Source of the DNA: Spongisporangium articulatum | GTDB taxonomy: Bacteria > Actinomycetota > Actinomycetes > Actinomycetales > Kineosporiaceae | Assembly: GCF_044465595.1 (NCBI RefSeq) | Contig: NZ_JBITLV010000005.1 | Span: 124,001-188,000 of the forward strand | DNA: 64,000 bases | Direction of reading: 5' to 3' | Shown here: one piece after another, positions 1-8,105 of the stretch | How the letters are laid out: every line of letters begins with the position of its first letter | Numbering within the stretch: the first letter of the stretch is position 1 | Program-made: the position numbers and the translations under genes | The notes under the pieces: model-generated | Seen by the model: only the letters and a program-made list of their open reading frames with translations | The model's database searches: none | What the model was told of the DNA's origin: nothing

Positions 1-108
1 GACGCGGCGGCGGAGCTGGGGGCGGCCTGCGGTCTCGCGCTGAGCGACCTGCGACCGGTGCCCGGGGCCCGCACCCGCCGGTGGGTCGCGACCTGGGGTC
101 GGCCGTGA
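1..108 (+). CDS. C-terminal fragment of an unidentified protein, possibly a SAM-dependent methyltransferase
   Basis: An open frame enters from the left edge and stops at TGA 106-108. It encodes the last 35 residues, including ELGAACGLALSDLRPVPGAR and ending RRWVATWGRP. The stop shares four bases (GTGA) with the GTG start of the next gene, so the two are probably co-transcribed and translationally coupled. The tail resembles the last strands of class I methyltransferases, but the fragment is too short for a family call. Confidence 0.5.
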   Translation, partial: DAAAELGAACGLALSDLRPVPGARTRRWVATWGRP

Positions 109-1289
109 ACGCCCTCGACGGCCTCCTCGACCGGCTCCGCACGAAGATCGACGAGACCGGCCCCCGGACAACGGATTTCACCAGTCGCTGGCACGACGAA
201 CGGGTGGCCGCGCGGATCGGGGCGGCGCTCGGGACGTGCTTCACCGTCTGCTTCGTCACCGGGCTGCTGAGCCACTTCGTCCAGCACCCGCAGCCGTGGT
301 TCGTCTGGCCGGCGCACCCGGCGTCCCTGTACCGGTACACGCAGGGCCTGCACGTGCTGACCGGCATCGCCGCCGTCCCGCTGCTGTTGGTCAAGCTGTG
401 GACGGTCTACCCGCGACTGTTCGGGGTGCCGCGCCTCGGTGGCCCGGTGCGGATGCTGGAACGCGCCTCCGTCGCGGCGCTCGTGGCCTCGGCCCTGTTC
501 CAACTGCTGACCGGCCTGCAGAACATCGCGCACTGGTACCCGTGGGGATTCTCGTTCCCGCCGGTGCACTACGCGCTGGCCTGGGTCTCGATCGGGGCGA
601 TCGCGGTGCACGTGGCGGTGCAGCTGCCGGCCATCCGGCTCGGCCTGTCCCGCCCGCTCCAACCCCTTGGTGATCATGCAGAAGGTCCCCCACCGGAGGG
701 CCCGTCGCGACGCTGGCTGCTCGGCGCCGCGCTGGCCGGGGCGGCCGGAGCCGTGCTGGCCACCGCCGGCCAGACGGTGTCCTGGCTGCGGTGGGTGTCA
801 GTGCTGGCGGTCCGCACCGGCGAGGGACCTCAAGGCGTCCCGGTGAACAAGACGGCCCGGGGCGCAGGGGTTCTCACGGCCGCGACCGACCCGGGCTGGC
901 GGCTCACGGTGACCGGGCCGGGCGGCACCCGGAGCCTGTCGCTGGCCGACCTGACGGCCCTTCCGCAGCACGACGTCGACCTCCCGATCGCCTGCGTCGA
1001 GGGGTGGAGCGCGGTCGCGACCTGGACCGGCGTCCGGGTCCGCGACCTGGCCGACGCCGTGGGCGCCGGGCCCGACGCGAGCCTGCGCTTCACCTCGCTG
1101 CAGGCGTCGGGCGGCTACCGGGTCAGCGAGCTGCCCGCCCGGCACGTGCGCGCCGCCGAATCGCTCGTGGCGCTGCGGGTGGGCGGAGAACCGCTGGCGC
1201 TCGACCACGGCTACCCGGCCCGGTTGATCGCCCCGAGCCGCCCGGGGGTCCTGCAGACCAAGTGGTTGTCCCGGATCGAGGTGATCTGA
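105..1289 (+). CDS. Membrane-anchored molybdopterin-dependent oxidoreductase (sulfite oxidase/YedY-like fold)
   Basis: The protein has 394 residues from GTG 105; an in-frame GTG at 81 is less likely because 105 gives a GTGA overlap with the upstream stop. The N-terminal half holds about four membrane segments with conserved-looking histidines (LHVLTG, AHWYPWG, HYALAW), resembling a small cytochrome b-type module. A twin-arginine-like stretch RRWLLGAALAGAAG at about residue 205 precedes an exported-type domain. The C-terminal third is an oxidoreductase molybdopterin-binding domain with IACVEGWSAVATWTGV; its cysteine is the probable Mo ligand. YedY-like family members are extracytoplasmic reductases. 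The substrate is unknown. The linker before the RR motif is encoded by a dispersed repeat (669-690). Confidence 0.85.
   Translation: MNALDGLLDRLRTKIDETGPRTTDFTSRWHDERVAARIGAALGTCFTVCFVTGLLSHFVQHPQPWFVWPAHPASLYRYTQGLHVLTGIAAVPLLLVKLWTVYPRLFGVPRLGGPVRMLERASVAALVASALFQLLTGLQNIAHWYPWGFSFPPVHYALAWVSIGAIAVHVAVQLPAIRLGLSRPLQPLGDHAEGPPPEGPSRRWLLGAALAGAAGAVLATAGQTVSWLRWVSVLAVRTGEGPQGVPVNKTARGAGVLTAATDPGWRLTVTGPGGTRSLSLADLTALPQHDVDLPIACVEGWSAVATWTGVRVRDLADAVGAGPDASLRFTSLQASGGYRVSELPARHVRAAESLVALRVGGEPLALDHGYPARLIAPSRPGVLQTKWLSRIEVI
669..690 (+). repeat. Intragenic copy of the TGATCATGCAGAAGG repeat
   Basis: The bases TGATCATGCAGAAGGTCCCC (671-690) nearly match the right arm of the intergenic inverted repeat at 35513-35537 read on the other strand (TGATCATGCAGAAAGGCCCC). 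Here the copy lies in frame in the oxidoreductase gene, encoding the linker GDHAEGPP between the membrane module and the twin-arginine-like segment. Confidence 0.6.
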
Positions 1290-1290
1290 C

Positions 1291-1698
1291 GTGCGGGCCC
1301 GGATCGCGCTGGGCGCACTCGGCGGCGCCGCGATGGTCTTCGGCGTGGTGTCCCTGTTCTCGGTGCCCGGCCGGGTGCCGCTCGTGCTGCTGTGGGCGGG
1401 CGTTCCCCTGGTTCTGCACGACGCCGTGCTCGTGCCCGCCACGCTCGCACTGGCCTGGCTGGGACGGCGGGTGCTGCCCCGCCGCGCCTGGGGGCCGGCC
1501 GTCGTGGGTCTCGTCTGCGCCGCCACCGCCCTGCTGCTCGCCCTGCCGCCGCTGCTCAGCCCGGCCGCGGGCGCCGTCCCGGGGCTCCTGAACCGCGACT
1601 ACCGGCTCGGCCTCGCCCTGGCCCTGGCCGCCTCCCTGCTGGTCACCGCGCTGCTGCTCGTCGGCACCCGCCGCCGGGATCACGAAAAGCCGGAGTGA
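1291..1698 (+). CDS. Small four-helix membrane protein
   Basis: The protein has 135 residues, starts at GTG 1291 one base after the oxidoreductase stop, and probably belongs to the same operon. Hydrophobic segments lie at about residues 5-25, 30-55, 68-90 and 105-125, and the tail is basic and charged (RRRDHEKPE). No motif identifies a function. The neighbour suggests it could assist or anchor the oxidoreductase, but this is inference. Confidence 0.75.
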   Translation: MRARIALGALGGAAMVFGVVSLFSVPGRVPLVLLWAGVPLVLHDAVLVPATLALAWLGRRVLPRRAWGPAVVGLVCAATALLLALPPLLSPAAGAVPGLLNRDYRLGLALALAASLLVTALLLVGTRRRDHEKPE

Positions 1699-1755
1699 GA
1701 CCGATCTCCCGGGGCGTCCGGGTCCCTTCCGGCGGGCCGCGGCCGGTCGCTGGCC

Positions 1756-1761
1756 TAATCT
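1756..1761 (+). promoter_or_regulatory. -10 hexamer TAATCT, probable leaderless start of the MgtE-N/CBS gene
   Basis: TAATCT ends six bases before GTG 1768 and no Shine-Dalgarno sequence lies between, so the transcript probably begins at or next to the start codon. No convincing -35 box is seen. Confidence 0.5.
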
Positions 1762-1767
1762 GACCTC

Positions 1768-3093
1768 GTGAGCGCGAGCCGGGTCTTCGTGGCGCGGATG
1801 GCCGGACTGGCCGTCTTCGATCCGCTCGGCGACCAGGTCGGCAAGGTCCGCGACGTCGTCGTCACGATCCGCCCGGGCCGCGCGCCCGACCGCGCGGTCG
1901 GCATGGTCGTCGAGGTACCGGGCCGGCGCCGGGTGTTCGTGCCGATGACCCGGGTGACGAGCATCGACGCCGGTCAGGTGATCACCACCGGGCTGGTCAA
2001 CATGCGCCGCTTCGAGCAGCGGCCCACCGAGACCCGGGTGCTGGGCGAGCTGCTGGACCGCGTCGTCCCGCTGGTCGACGGCACCGGCGACGTGACCATC
2101 GTCGACGTCGCGATCGAGATGAACGCCAAGCGCGAGTGGTACCTGGCCAAGGCCTACGTGCACCGCGGGCACCCCAGCCGGCTGCCCGGGCGGCTCGGGC
2201 GGCGCGGCCAGGCGTTCGTCGTCGGCATCGAGCAGCTCGGCGACCTCGGGGTCGTGGAGCAGCGGCAGGGGGCCGCGAACCTGCTGGCCGCGATCGAGGA
2301 GATGAAGGCGCCCGACCTGGCCGAGGTGATCAACGAGCTGGCTCCTAAGCGGCGGCTCGAGGTGGCTTCGGCACTGGACGACGAGAAGCTCGCCGACGTC
2401 CTCGAGGAGCTCCCGGAGGAGGACCAGGTCGAGATCCTCACCGAGCTGGGTGGGGAACGCGCGGCCGACGTCCTCGAGGCCATGCAGCCCGACGACGCCG
2501 CCGACCTCCTCTCGGAACTGCCGCCCGAGCAGGCCGAGCGCCTCCTGGCGCTGATGGACCCGGGCGAGGCGGCCGACGTCCGGCGCCTGCTGGCCTACGG
2601 CGACGACACCGCCGGCGGGCTGATGACCCCCGAGCCGGTGATCCTCTCCCCCGAAGACACCATCGCCGAGGCCCTGGCCCGGGTCCGGCGGGCCGAGCTG
2701 TCGCCGTCCCTGGCCGCGGCCGTGTTCGTCTGCCGCCCTCCGCTCGAGGCCCCGACCGGCCGATACCTCGGCATGGCCCACATCCAGCGGATGCTGCGCG
2801 AACCGCCGCACCGCGCGGTCGGCGCGGTCGCCGACAAGGACGTCGAGCCGCTGCACACGTCCACCGGGCTGCCCCGGGTGGCGCGGCACCTGGCCACGTA
2901 CAACCTGGTCTCGGTCCCCGTGGTGGACGACGTCGGGCGGCTGGTCGGCGCCGTCACCGTCGACGACGTGCTCGACCACCTGCTGCCCGACCACTGGCGC
3001 GAGATGGACGACGACCTGGGCGACGACCTGGGCGGGCTCGACGGTCTCGGCGGGCTGGGCGACGTCACCGGCGAGATCCCCCGTGCCCGCTGA
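1768..3093 (+). CDS. MgtE N-domain / CBS domain protein without membrane channel (Rv1232c-like)
   Basis: The protein has 441 residues. An N-terminal PRC-barrel-like segment (GLAVFDPLGDQVGKVRDVVV) is followed by a region of unknown fold. An MgtE N-domain superhelix covers about residues 185-285, with repeats such as LPEEDQVEILTELG and LPPEQAERLLALMD. A CBS pair covers about 285-415 (GGLMTPEPVILSPEDTIAEA, LVSVPVVDDVGRLVGAVTVD). The transmembrane Mg2+ channel of true MgtE is missing, so this is likely a soluble sensor rather than a transporter. It overlaps the DUF1003 gene by 11 bases, as the Rv1232c-Rv1231c pair does from memory, which suggests a functional link. Probable leaderless start. Confidence 0.9.
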   Translation: MSASRVFVARMAGLAVFDPLGDQVGKVRDVVVTIRPGRAPDRAVGMVVEVPGRRRVFVPMTRVTSIDAGQVITTGLVNMRRFEQRPTETRVLGELLDRVVPLVDGTGDVTIVDVAIEMNAKREWYLAKAYVHRGHPSRLPGRLGRRGQAFVVGIEQLGDLGVVEQRQGAANLLAAIEEMKAPDLAEVINELAPKRRLEVASALDDEKLADVLEELPEEDQVEILTELGGERAADVLEAMQPDDAADLLSELPPEQAERLLALMDPGEAADVRRLLAYGDDTAGGLMTPEPVILSPEDTIAEALARVRRAELSPSLAAAVFVCRPPLEAPTGRYLGMAHIQRMLREPPHRAVGAVADKDVEPLHTSTGLPRVARHLATYNLVSVPVVDDVGRLVGAVTVDDVLDHLLPDHWREMDDDLGDDLGGLDGLGGLGDVTGEIPRAR

Positions 3094-3694
3094 CCGTCGT
3101 CCGGACCGGAAGACCGACCGGAGGACCGACCGGAAGCCCGACCGGCGGGGCGGCCGCCGGGACCGCATCGGCACCCGCTCCGACCGCCTGGACAGCCCGC
3201 TCGGACGGGGCCGCGGCCTGCGCGGCCCCAGCGTCGACCCCGAGACGTTCGGCCGCTGGTCGGAGCGGTTCGCCCGGTTCATGGGCACGGCCTGGTTCAT
3301 CGTCGGGATGACCGTGTTCGTGGTCGGCTGGCTGCTCTGGAACACGATGGCGCCGCCGGCGTGGCAGTTCGACCCGAAGACCCTGAACTTCACCCTGCTC
3401 ACGCTCATCCTGAGCCTGCAGGCCTCCTACGCGGCCCCGCTCATCCTGCTGGCCCAGAACCGGCAGGACGACCGCGACCGGGTGGCCTTCGAGCACGACC
3501 GCGGGCAGGCCGAACGGGGGCTGGCCGACACGGAGTACCTGACCCGGGAGATCGCGGCTCTGCGGATCGCGATGGGGGACGTCGCGACCCGCGACTTCGT
3601 CCGGTCGGAGCTGCGCTCGCTGCTGGAGGAGATGGCCCAGCAGCAGTCCGAGGACAAGTCGCAGCAGCGGGACACCTCGTCCGGGTCAAGCTGA
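3083..3694 (+). CDS. DUF1003 membrane protein (Rv1231c-like)
   Basis: The protein has 203 residues from GTG 3083, inside the end of the preceding gene. The N terminus is a strongly basic low-complexity stretch made by repeated R/D/K/T codons. The DUF1003 core has FARFMGTAWFIVGMTVFVVG followed by a second hydrophobic segment (LLTLILSLQASYAAPLILL), so two membrane helices. A cytoplasmic tail with heptad-like charge patterning may form a coiled coil and ends in Q/S-rich sequence. The function of DUF1003 proteins is not known to me; the overlap suggests it may anchor the MgtE-N/CBS protein. Confidence 0.88.
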   Translation: MPADRRPDRKTDRRTDRKPDRRGGRRDRIGTRSDRLDSPLGRGRGLRGPSVDPETFGRWSERFARFMGTAWFIVGMTVFVVGWLLWNTMAPPAWQFDPKTLNFTLLTLILSLQASYAAPLILLAQNRQDDRDRVAFEHDRGQAERGLADTEYLTREIAALRIAMGDVATRDFVRSELRSLLEEMAQQQSEDKSQQRDTSSGSS

Positions 3695-3720
3695 GGGCCC
3701 CGCGTTCCGACCGTGAGTAG

Positions 3721-6030
3721 GTGACGTCCTCCGACCAGAAGCGGCCCGCCCTCCCGCGCCAGGCTCCGGGCGCGCCCGCCGGGCCCGCCGCTCCGACCCG
3801 TACGACCGCGTCGATGCGGGGGGCGTCGCGCAAGCGCCTGGGGGACGTCCTGGTCGAATCGGGACTGATCAACCAGCCGCAGCTGGAGCAGGCCCTGGCC
3901 GAGCAGCGCCGGGGCGACGGGCCGCGTCGCCGGCTCGGGCAGGTCGTGTCCGACCTGGGCTTCGCCACCGAGAAGGACGTCGCCGAGGCCCTGGCCAACC
4001 TGCTCGGCCTGCAACTGATCGACCTGTCGAAGCAGCTGCCGGCGCCGGACGTCGTCCGCCTGCTGCCCCGCGCGGTCGCCGAACGCACCCGGGTGCTGAT
4101 CCTGGACCGCAACGCCCGCGGCCTGGTGATCGCCACCGCCGACCCCACCAACGTGCTCGCGCTGGACGACGTCAAGCTCTACACCCGCTCCCCCGAGCTG
4201 CAGATCTTCGTCGCCACGGACAGCCAGATCCGGGACCAGCTGGCCCGGGCCTGGTCGCTCGGCCAGGACAACACGCAGGTCTCGGAGATCATCGAGAACA
4301 CCGAAGAGGAGGCGATCGACCCCGCCGACCTCGGCGGGACGGGCGAGGAGGACGCCCCGATCGTCAAGCTGGTCAACCGGGTGCTGTCGGACGCCGTCCG
4401 GCTGCGGGCCTCCGACATCCACGTCGAGGTGGAGCGCGAGGTGCTGCGCGTCCGGTTCCGCGTCGACGGCCTGCTGCGCGACGTGATGACCGCGCCCAAG
4501 CGCATCTCGACCGCGGTGATCAGCCGCATCAAGATCATTTCCGGTCTGGACATCGCCGAGCGGCGCATCCCGCAGGACGGCCGGACCCGGATCATGGTCG
4601 ACAACACCGCGATCGACTGCCGGATCAGCACCCTCCCCGCACTGCACGGCGAGAAGGTCGTCATCCGGCTGCTGACCCGCGGCGACGACATCCCGCCGCT
4701 GTCCGCGCTCGGGTTCGAGTCCCGGCAGCTGTCCGAGTTCGAGGGTTCCCTGGCGGTGCCCCAGGGGCTGATCCTGATCACCGGTCCGACGGGTTCCGGT
4801 AAGACGAACACGCTGTACTCGGCGATCGCGTCGATCCGCACGCCCGACAAGAACATCGTCACGCTCGAGGACCCGGTCGAGGTCCAGCTGCCCGGCATCA
4901 CCCAGGTCGGCGTGAACGTGAAGACCGGGATGACGTTCTCGGCCGGCCTGCGCTCGATCCTGCGCCAGGACCCCGACATCGTCCTCGTCGGTGAGGTCCG
5001 CGACGCCGAGACCGCCGAGCTGGCGCTCACCGCGTCGCTCACGGGCCACCTGGTGCTGACCACGCTGCACACCAACTCGGCCGTGGCCGCCCTGACCCGG
5101 CTGGTCGACATGGGCGCCGAACCGTTCCTGGTCGCCTCGTCGCTGACCGCGGCGATCGCCCAGCGGCTGGTCCGCAAGCCGTGCTCGAACTGCGTGGCCC
5201 CGTACGTCCCGGACGACGACACCCTCGCCAAGCTGGGCCTGACCCGCGACGACCTGCAGGGGGCGACCCCGATGCGGGGCACCGGCTGCCCCGAGTGCGG
5301 TGGCACCGGATACAAGGGCCGGACCGCCGTCTACGAGCTGCTCACCGTCGACTCCGCGCTGCGCCAGGTGCTGATGAAGGACCCGACCGAGACCTCGGTC
5401 GCGGCCCAGGCCCGCAAGAGCGGCATGCAGACCCTGCGTGCGTCGGCCCTGAACAAGGCCCGGCGCGGCGAGACCACGTACGAAGAGGCGATCCGGGTCA
5501 CCTACACCGACTCCGGTGGCGACCACTCCTGCCCGAGCTGCAAGGGCCAGGTCGAGGAGGCCATGAGCGCCTGCCCGTGGTGCGGCACGCGGCTCGACGA
5601 GGGCAGCTGCCTGTCCTGCAACCGCGGCCTCGACCCGGCCTGGCACGTCTGCCCGTACTGCCGGACGCCGGTCGCGGCGGACCCCCGGCGCCCGGCGGCG
5701 CCGGTCACGACCCGGACGGCGGGTGGGCCGAACGCCGGGACGGCGGGTGGGCCGAACGCCGGGACGGCGCCGGGCGCACCTGCCGCGCCTGCCGCGGCTC
5801 CCGCCGTCCAGGCGCCCGCTCCGACGGCGGCCCCCGCTCCCGCCCAGGCGCCGCCGCGTCCGCCGGCGCCCGCCCAGGCACCGGCTCCCGTCCAGGCGCC
5901 TCAGCAGGCGCCCCCGCGCCGGCCGGCACCGGTCCAGGCACCGGTCCAGGCACCGGTCCAGGCACCGCCCCCGGCCAACCCGCCCCAGCCCGAGCGGTAC
6001 CCCGAGCAGGAGTTCCGCCGGCAGTCCTGA
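3721..6030 (+). CDS. GspE/PilB-type secretion or pilus-assembly ATPase with C-terminal double zinc ribbon
   Basis: The protein has 769 residues. An MshE/GspE N-terminal domain spans about 30-170. The ATPase core includes Walker A GPTGSGKTNTLYSA (about 355), an Asp-box/Walker B region DPDIVLVGEVRDAETAELA (about 420) and the usual four-cysteine loop (PCSNC, GCPECGG; about 485-530). After the normal end at about 590 there is an additional double zinc ribbon (CPSCKG, CPWCG, CLSCNRG, CPYCR; about 602-652) and a 110-residue Ala/Pro/Gln tail with short repeats. ATPases of this family power type II secretion or type IV pilus extension. No pilin, platform protein or peptidase gene is adjacent, so its partners must lie elsewhere. 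No clear Shine-Dalgarno before GTG 3721. Confidence 0.9.
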   Translation: MTSSDQKRPALPRQAPGAPAGPAAPTRTTASMRGASRKRLGDVLVESGLINQPQLEQALAEQRRGDGPRRRLGQVVSDLGFATEKDVAEALANLLGLQLIDLSKQLPAPDVVRLLPRAVAERTRVLILDRNARGLVIATADPTNVLALDDVKLYTRSPELQIFVATDSQIRDQLARAWSLGQDNTQVSEIIENTEEEAIDPADLGGTGEEDAPIVKLVNRVLSDAVRLRASDIHVEVEREVLRVRFRVDGLLRDVMTAPKRISTAVISRIKIISGLDIAERRIPQDGRTRIMVDNTAIDCRISTLPALHGEKVVIRLLTRGDDIPPLSALGFESRQLSEFEGSLAVPQGLILITGPTGSGKTNTLYSAIASIRTPDKNIVTLEDPVEVQLPGITQVGVNVKTGMTFSAGLRSILRQDPDIVLVGEVRDAETAELALTASLTGHLVLTTLHTNSAVAALTRLVDMGAEPFLVASSLTAAIAQRLVRKPCSNCVAPYVPDDDTLAKLGLTRDDLQGATPMRGTGCPECGGTGYKGRTAVYELLTVDSALRQVLMKDPTETSVAAQARKSGMQTLRASALNKARRGETTYEEAIRVTYTDSGGDHSCPSCKGQVEEAMSACPWCGTRLDEGSCLSCNRGLDPAWHVCPYCRTPVAADPRRPAAPVTTRTAGGPNAGTAGGPNAGTAPGAPAAPAAAPAVQAPAPTAAPAPAQAPPRPPAPAQAPAPVQAPQQAPPRRPAPVQAPVQAPVQAPPPANPPQPERYPEQEFRRQS
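5713..5760 (+). repeat. Two tandem 24-base units in the ATPase tail
   Basis: Two near-identical 24-base units (GGACGGCGGGTGGGCCGAAC core) encode the repeated peptide GGPNAGTA in the disordered tail. A 12-base unit (CCGGTCCAGGCA) is repeated three times at about 5931-5966. These are in-frame slippage products in low-complexity coding sequence. Confidence 0.7.
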
Positions 6031-6084
6031 CGCGATTGCGCCCGGAAACCGACAGGTTCGTGTCGGTTTCCGGGCGCGATCGCG
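6031..6084. terminator. Bidirectional terminator-like hairpin
   Basis: Arms 6031-6054 and 6061-6084 are 24 bases with one mismatch and a 6-base loop. They lie immediately after the ATPase stop and just before the end of the convergent GAF gene. There is no U tract, as is usual in high-GC actinobacteria. Confidence 0.75.
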
Positions 6085-6091
6085 TTCGACG

Positions 6092-6598
6092 CTAGGAGGC
6101 GAGCTGCCCCAGGGCGAGGGAGCACTCGCGGGCCAGCTCCCCGAGCCGGGCGACCTGCTCGGCGCTCCACGTGCGCGGCCGGTGGTCGATGGCGCACACC
6201 GCTCCGACGACCATCCCGTCCAGCACGACCGGGGCCCCGGCGTAGGCGATCACCCCGAGGTCCTGCACGGCCCCGTTGTGCCGCACGAGCGGGTCGTCGT
6301 GCGCGTTGCCCACGACGAGCGGCGCCTGCGACGTGACGACGTGCTGGCAGAACGAGTGCGACAGCGGCGTCCAGCGTTCGGTGGCCATCGGTTCGGGCAG
6401 GCCCACGGCCCCCGGGAAGAACTGGCCCTCGGCGTCCACCAGCGACACCAGCGCCACGGGCGACTCGAGCTCGGTGGCCACCCGGCGGGCGAAGGCGTCG
6501 AGGGAGTCGACGGGCGCCTGGGGCAGGGGCATGACCAGCGGCAACGGGTTCGACGGACGTGTCGAGGCGGTCGTCGCGGGGACGATCGTGTCGCTCAC
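6092..6598 (-). CDS. Single GAF-domain protein
   Basis: The protein has 168 residues. After a Pro/Thr-rich leader of about 30 residues, one GAF domain fills the rest, with motifs SLVDAEGQFFPGAVGL, SFCQHVV, GVIAYAGAPVVLDGMVVGAV and CAIDHRPRTWS. GAF proteins with the SHSFCQHV pattern bind small molecules or tetrapyrroles; the cysteine could be a ligand or chromophore residue, but this is not shown. No output domain is present, so it may act by protein contact. It ends against a shared terminator with the ATPase gene and is divergent from mrp. Confidence 0.82.
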   Translation of the reverse strand: MSDTIVPATTASTRPSNPLPLVMPLPQAPVDSLDAFARRVATELESPVALVSLVDAEGQFFPGAVGLPEPMATERWTPLSHSFCQHVVTSQAPLVVGNAHDDPLVRHNGAVQDLGVIAYAGAPVVLDGMVVGAVCAIDHRPRTWSAEQVARLGELARECSLALGQLAS

Positions 6599-6849
6599 GC
6601 AGCCTCCTGCCCATGGTCCGAGCCACCCACGGCGGCCCGACGGCCCGCCAGGGACGTGCTGACACCTTCAACCATTTTCTTGATCGGCGCATGTCGAAGC
6701 CGACTGGATCACAGGATGTCGGCTGATTTCCGCCCTGGATGCGCCGTCCGGACGGCGCGCGACGGGGCATCTCGCCCGCGCACCGGCCGTCCGGGGCCCG
6801 AGTGGCCCCGCACACACCCCGGCGGTCCGGAGCGGCCCGGACGCGGGCT

Positions 6850-6855
6850 TAGGAT
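6850..6855 (+). promoter_or_regulatory. -10 hexamer TAGGAT, probable leaderless start of mrp
   Basis: TAGGAT is followed by six bases and then ATG 6862, with no Shine-Dalgarno sequence. The upstream 250 bases to the divergent GAF gene show no other motif I can support. Confidence 0.55.
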
Positions 6856-6861
6856 CGTCCC

Positions 6862-7995
6862 ATGTCCGCAGCACCTACCCTGGAAGCCGTCCAGGCCGCC
6901 CTGGCCACGGTGAACGACCCCGAGATCCGGCGGCCCATCACCGACCTCGACATGGTCAAGTCGGTGGACATCACCGGCAGCACCGTCGCCGTGGAGGTGT
7001 CGCTCACCGTCGCCGGCTGCCCGATGAAGGACAAGCTCACCGGCGACGTGAAGGCGGCCGTCGGCGCGGTCGAGGGGGTCGAGGTCGTCGAGGTCACGCT
7101 CGGCGTCATGTCCGACGAGCAGCGCGCGGGCCTGAAGGACAAGCTGCGCGGCGGCGGCTCGTCGAAGGAGATCCCGTTCGGCAAGCCCGGTTCGCTGACC
7201 CGCATCTACGCGGTCGCCTCCGGCAAGGGCGGCGTCGGCAAGTCGAGCATCACGGTCAACCTGGCCGCCGCGATGGCCGCCGAGGGCCTGTCGGTCGGTG
7301 TCGTCGACGCCGACGTCTACGGCTTCTCCGTGCCCCGCATGCTCGGCGTCGACAACGCGCCGACCCGGGTCGACGACATGATCCTGCCGCCGGTCGCGCA
7401 CGACGTGAAGGTCATCTCGATCGGCATGTTCGTGCCCGGCAACCAGCCCGTCGTGTGGCGCGGGCCCATGCTGCACCGAGCGCTCGAGCAGTTCCTGTCC
7501 GACGTGTTCTGGGGCGACCTCGACGTCCTGCTGCTCGACCTGCCCCCGGGCACGGGCGACATCGCGATCTCCACCGCGCAGCTGCTGCCGACCGCGGAGA
7601 TCCTGGTCGTCACGACGCCGCAGCAGGCCGCCGCCGAGGTGGCCGAGCGGGCCGGGTCGATCGCCCTGCAGACCAAACAGCAGATCGTCGGCGTCGTCGA
7701 GAACATGTCGTGGCTGGAGCAGCCCGACGGGTCGAAGCTGGAGCTGTTCGGGGCCGGCGGCGGCCAGGCGGTCGCCGACTCGCTGGGCCGTTCGATCGGC
7801 GCGCCCGTGCCGCTGCTGGGTCAGGTCCCGCTGGACGTCGACCTGCGCGCGGGTGGGGACGCCGGGCTCCCCGTCGTCCTGGCCCGGCCCGACAGCGCCG
7901 CGTCGGTCGCGCTGCGTTCGGTGGCCCGCCAGCTGACCAAGCGGGCCCGCGGCCTGGCCGGCCGCTCCCTGGGCCTCACCCCCGCGGGTCGCTGA
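6862..7995 (+). CDS. mrp: Mrp/ApbC-type P-loop ATPase, iron-sulfur cluster carrier family
   Basis: The protein has 377 residues. An N-terminal MIP18/DUF59 domain (about 1-95, with DPEIRRPITDLDMVKSV and GCPMKDKL) is joined to a deviant-Walker P-loop NTPase: GKGGVGKSSITVNLAAAMA (about 120), DADVYGFSVPRMLG, DVLLLDLPPGTGD and ENMSWL. The family is thought to carry and insert Fe-S clusters. The CxxC cluster-binding pair expected after ENMSW is absent here (LEQPDG), and the only clear cysteine is in the DUF59 domain. Its position between the DUF1003 gene and tatB matches Rv1229c from memory. Confidence 0.92.
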   Translation: MSAAPTLEAVQAALATVNDPEIRRPITDLDMVKSVDITGSTVAVEVSLTVAGCPMKDKLTGDVKAAVGAVEGVEVVEVTLGVMSDEQRAGLKDKLRGGGSSKEIPFGKPGSLTRIYAVASGKGGVGKSSITVNLAAAMAAEGLSVGVVDADVYGFSVPRMLGVDNAPTRVDDMILPPVAHDVKVISIGMFVPGNQPVVWRGPMLHRALEQFLSDVFWGDLDVLLLDLPPGTGDIAISTAQLLPTAEILVVTTPQQAAAEVAERAGSIALQTKQQIVGVVENMSWLEQPDGSKLELFGAGGGQAVADSLGRSIGAPVPLLGQVPLDVDLRAGGDAGLPVVLARPDSAASVALRSVARQLTKRARGLAGRSLGLTPAGR

Positions 7996-8009
7996 CCCCG
8001 CGGCGGTTC

Positions 8010-8091
8010 GTGATCAAGGAAACTTCTACTCTCGGCTCTGGCCGCCGGGTGGGCCGACCGGGCCGAGAAGAGTAGAAGTTTCCTTGATCAC
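8010..8091. terminator. Long-loop inverted repeat between mrp and the convergent SDR gene
   Basis: The arms 8010-8032 and 8069-8091 are a perfect 23-base match (outer end GTGATCAAGGAAACTTC), separated by 36 bases that contain a further CGGC/GCCG pairing. It lies between two convergent stops and probably terminates both. The outer GTGATCA is shared with other gene-end repeats in the window. Confidence 0.75.
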
Positions 8092-8105
8092 GAGCATTTG
8101 GGGGG

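Noticed and set aside
1123..5646. Long minus-strand open frames opposite the MgtE-N, DUF1003 and ATPase genes
   Set aside because: Composition typical of antisense shadows, no domains; the + strand products are recognised families.
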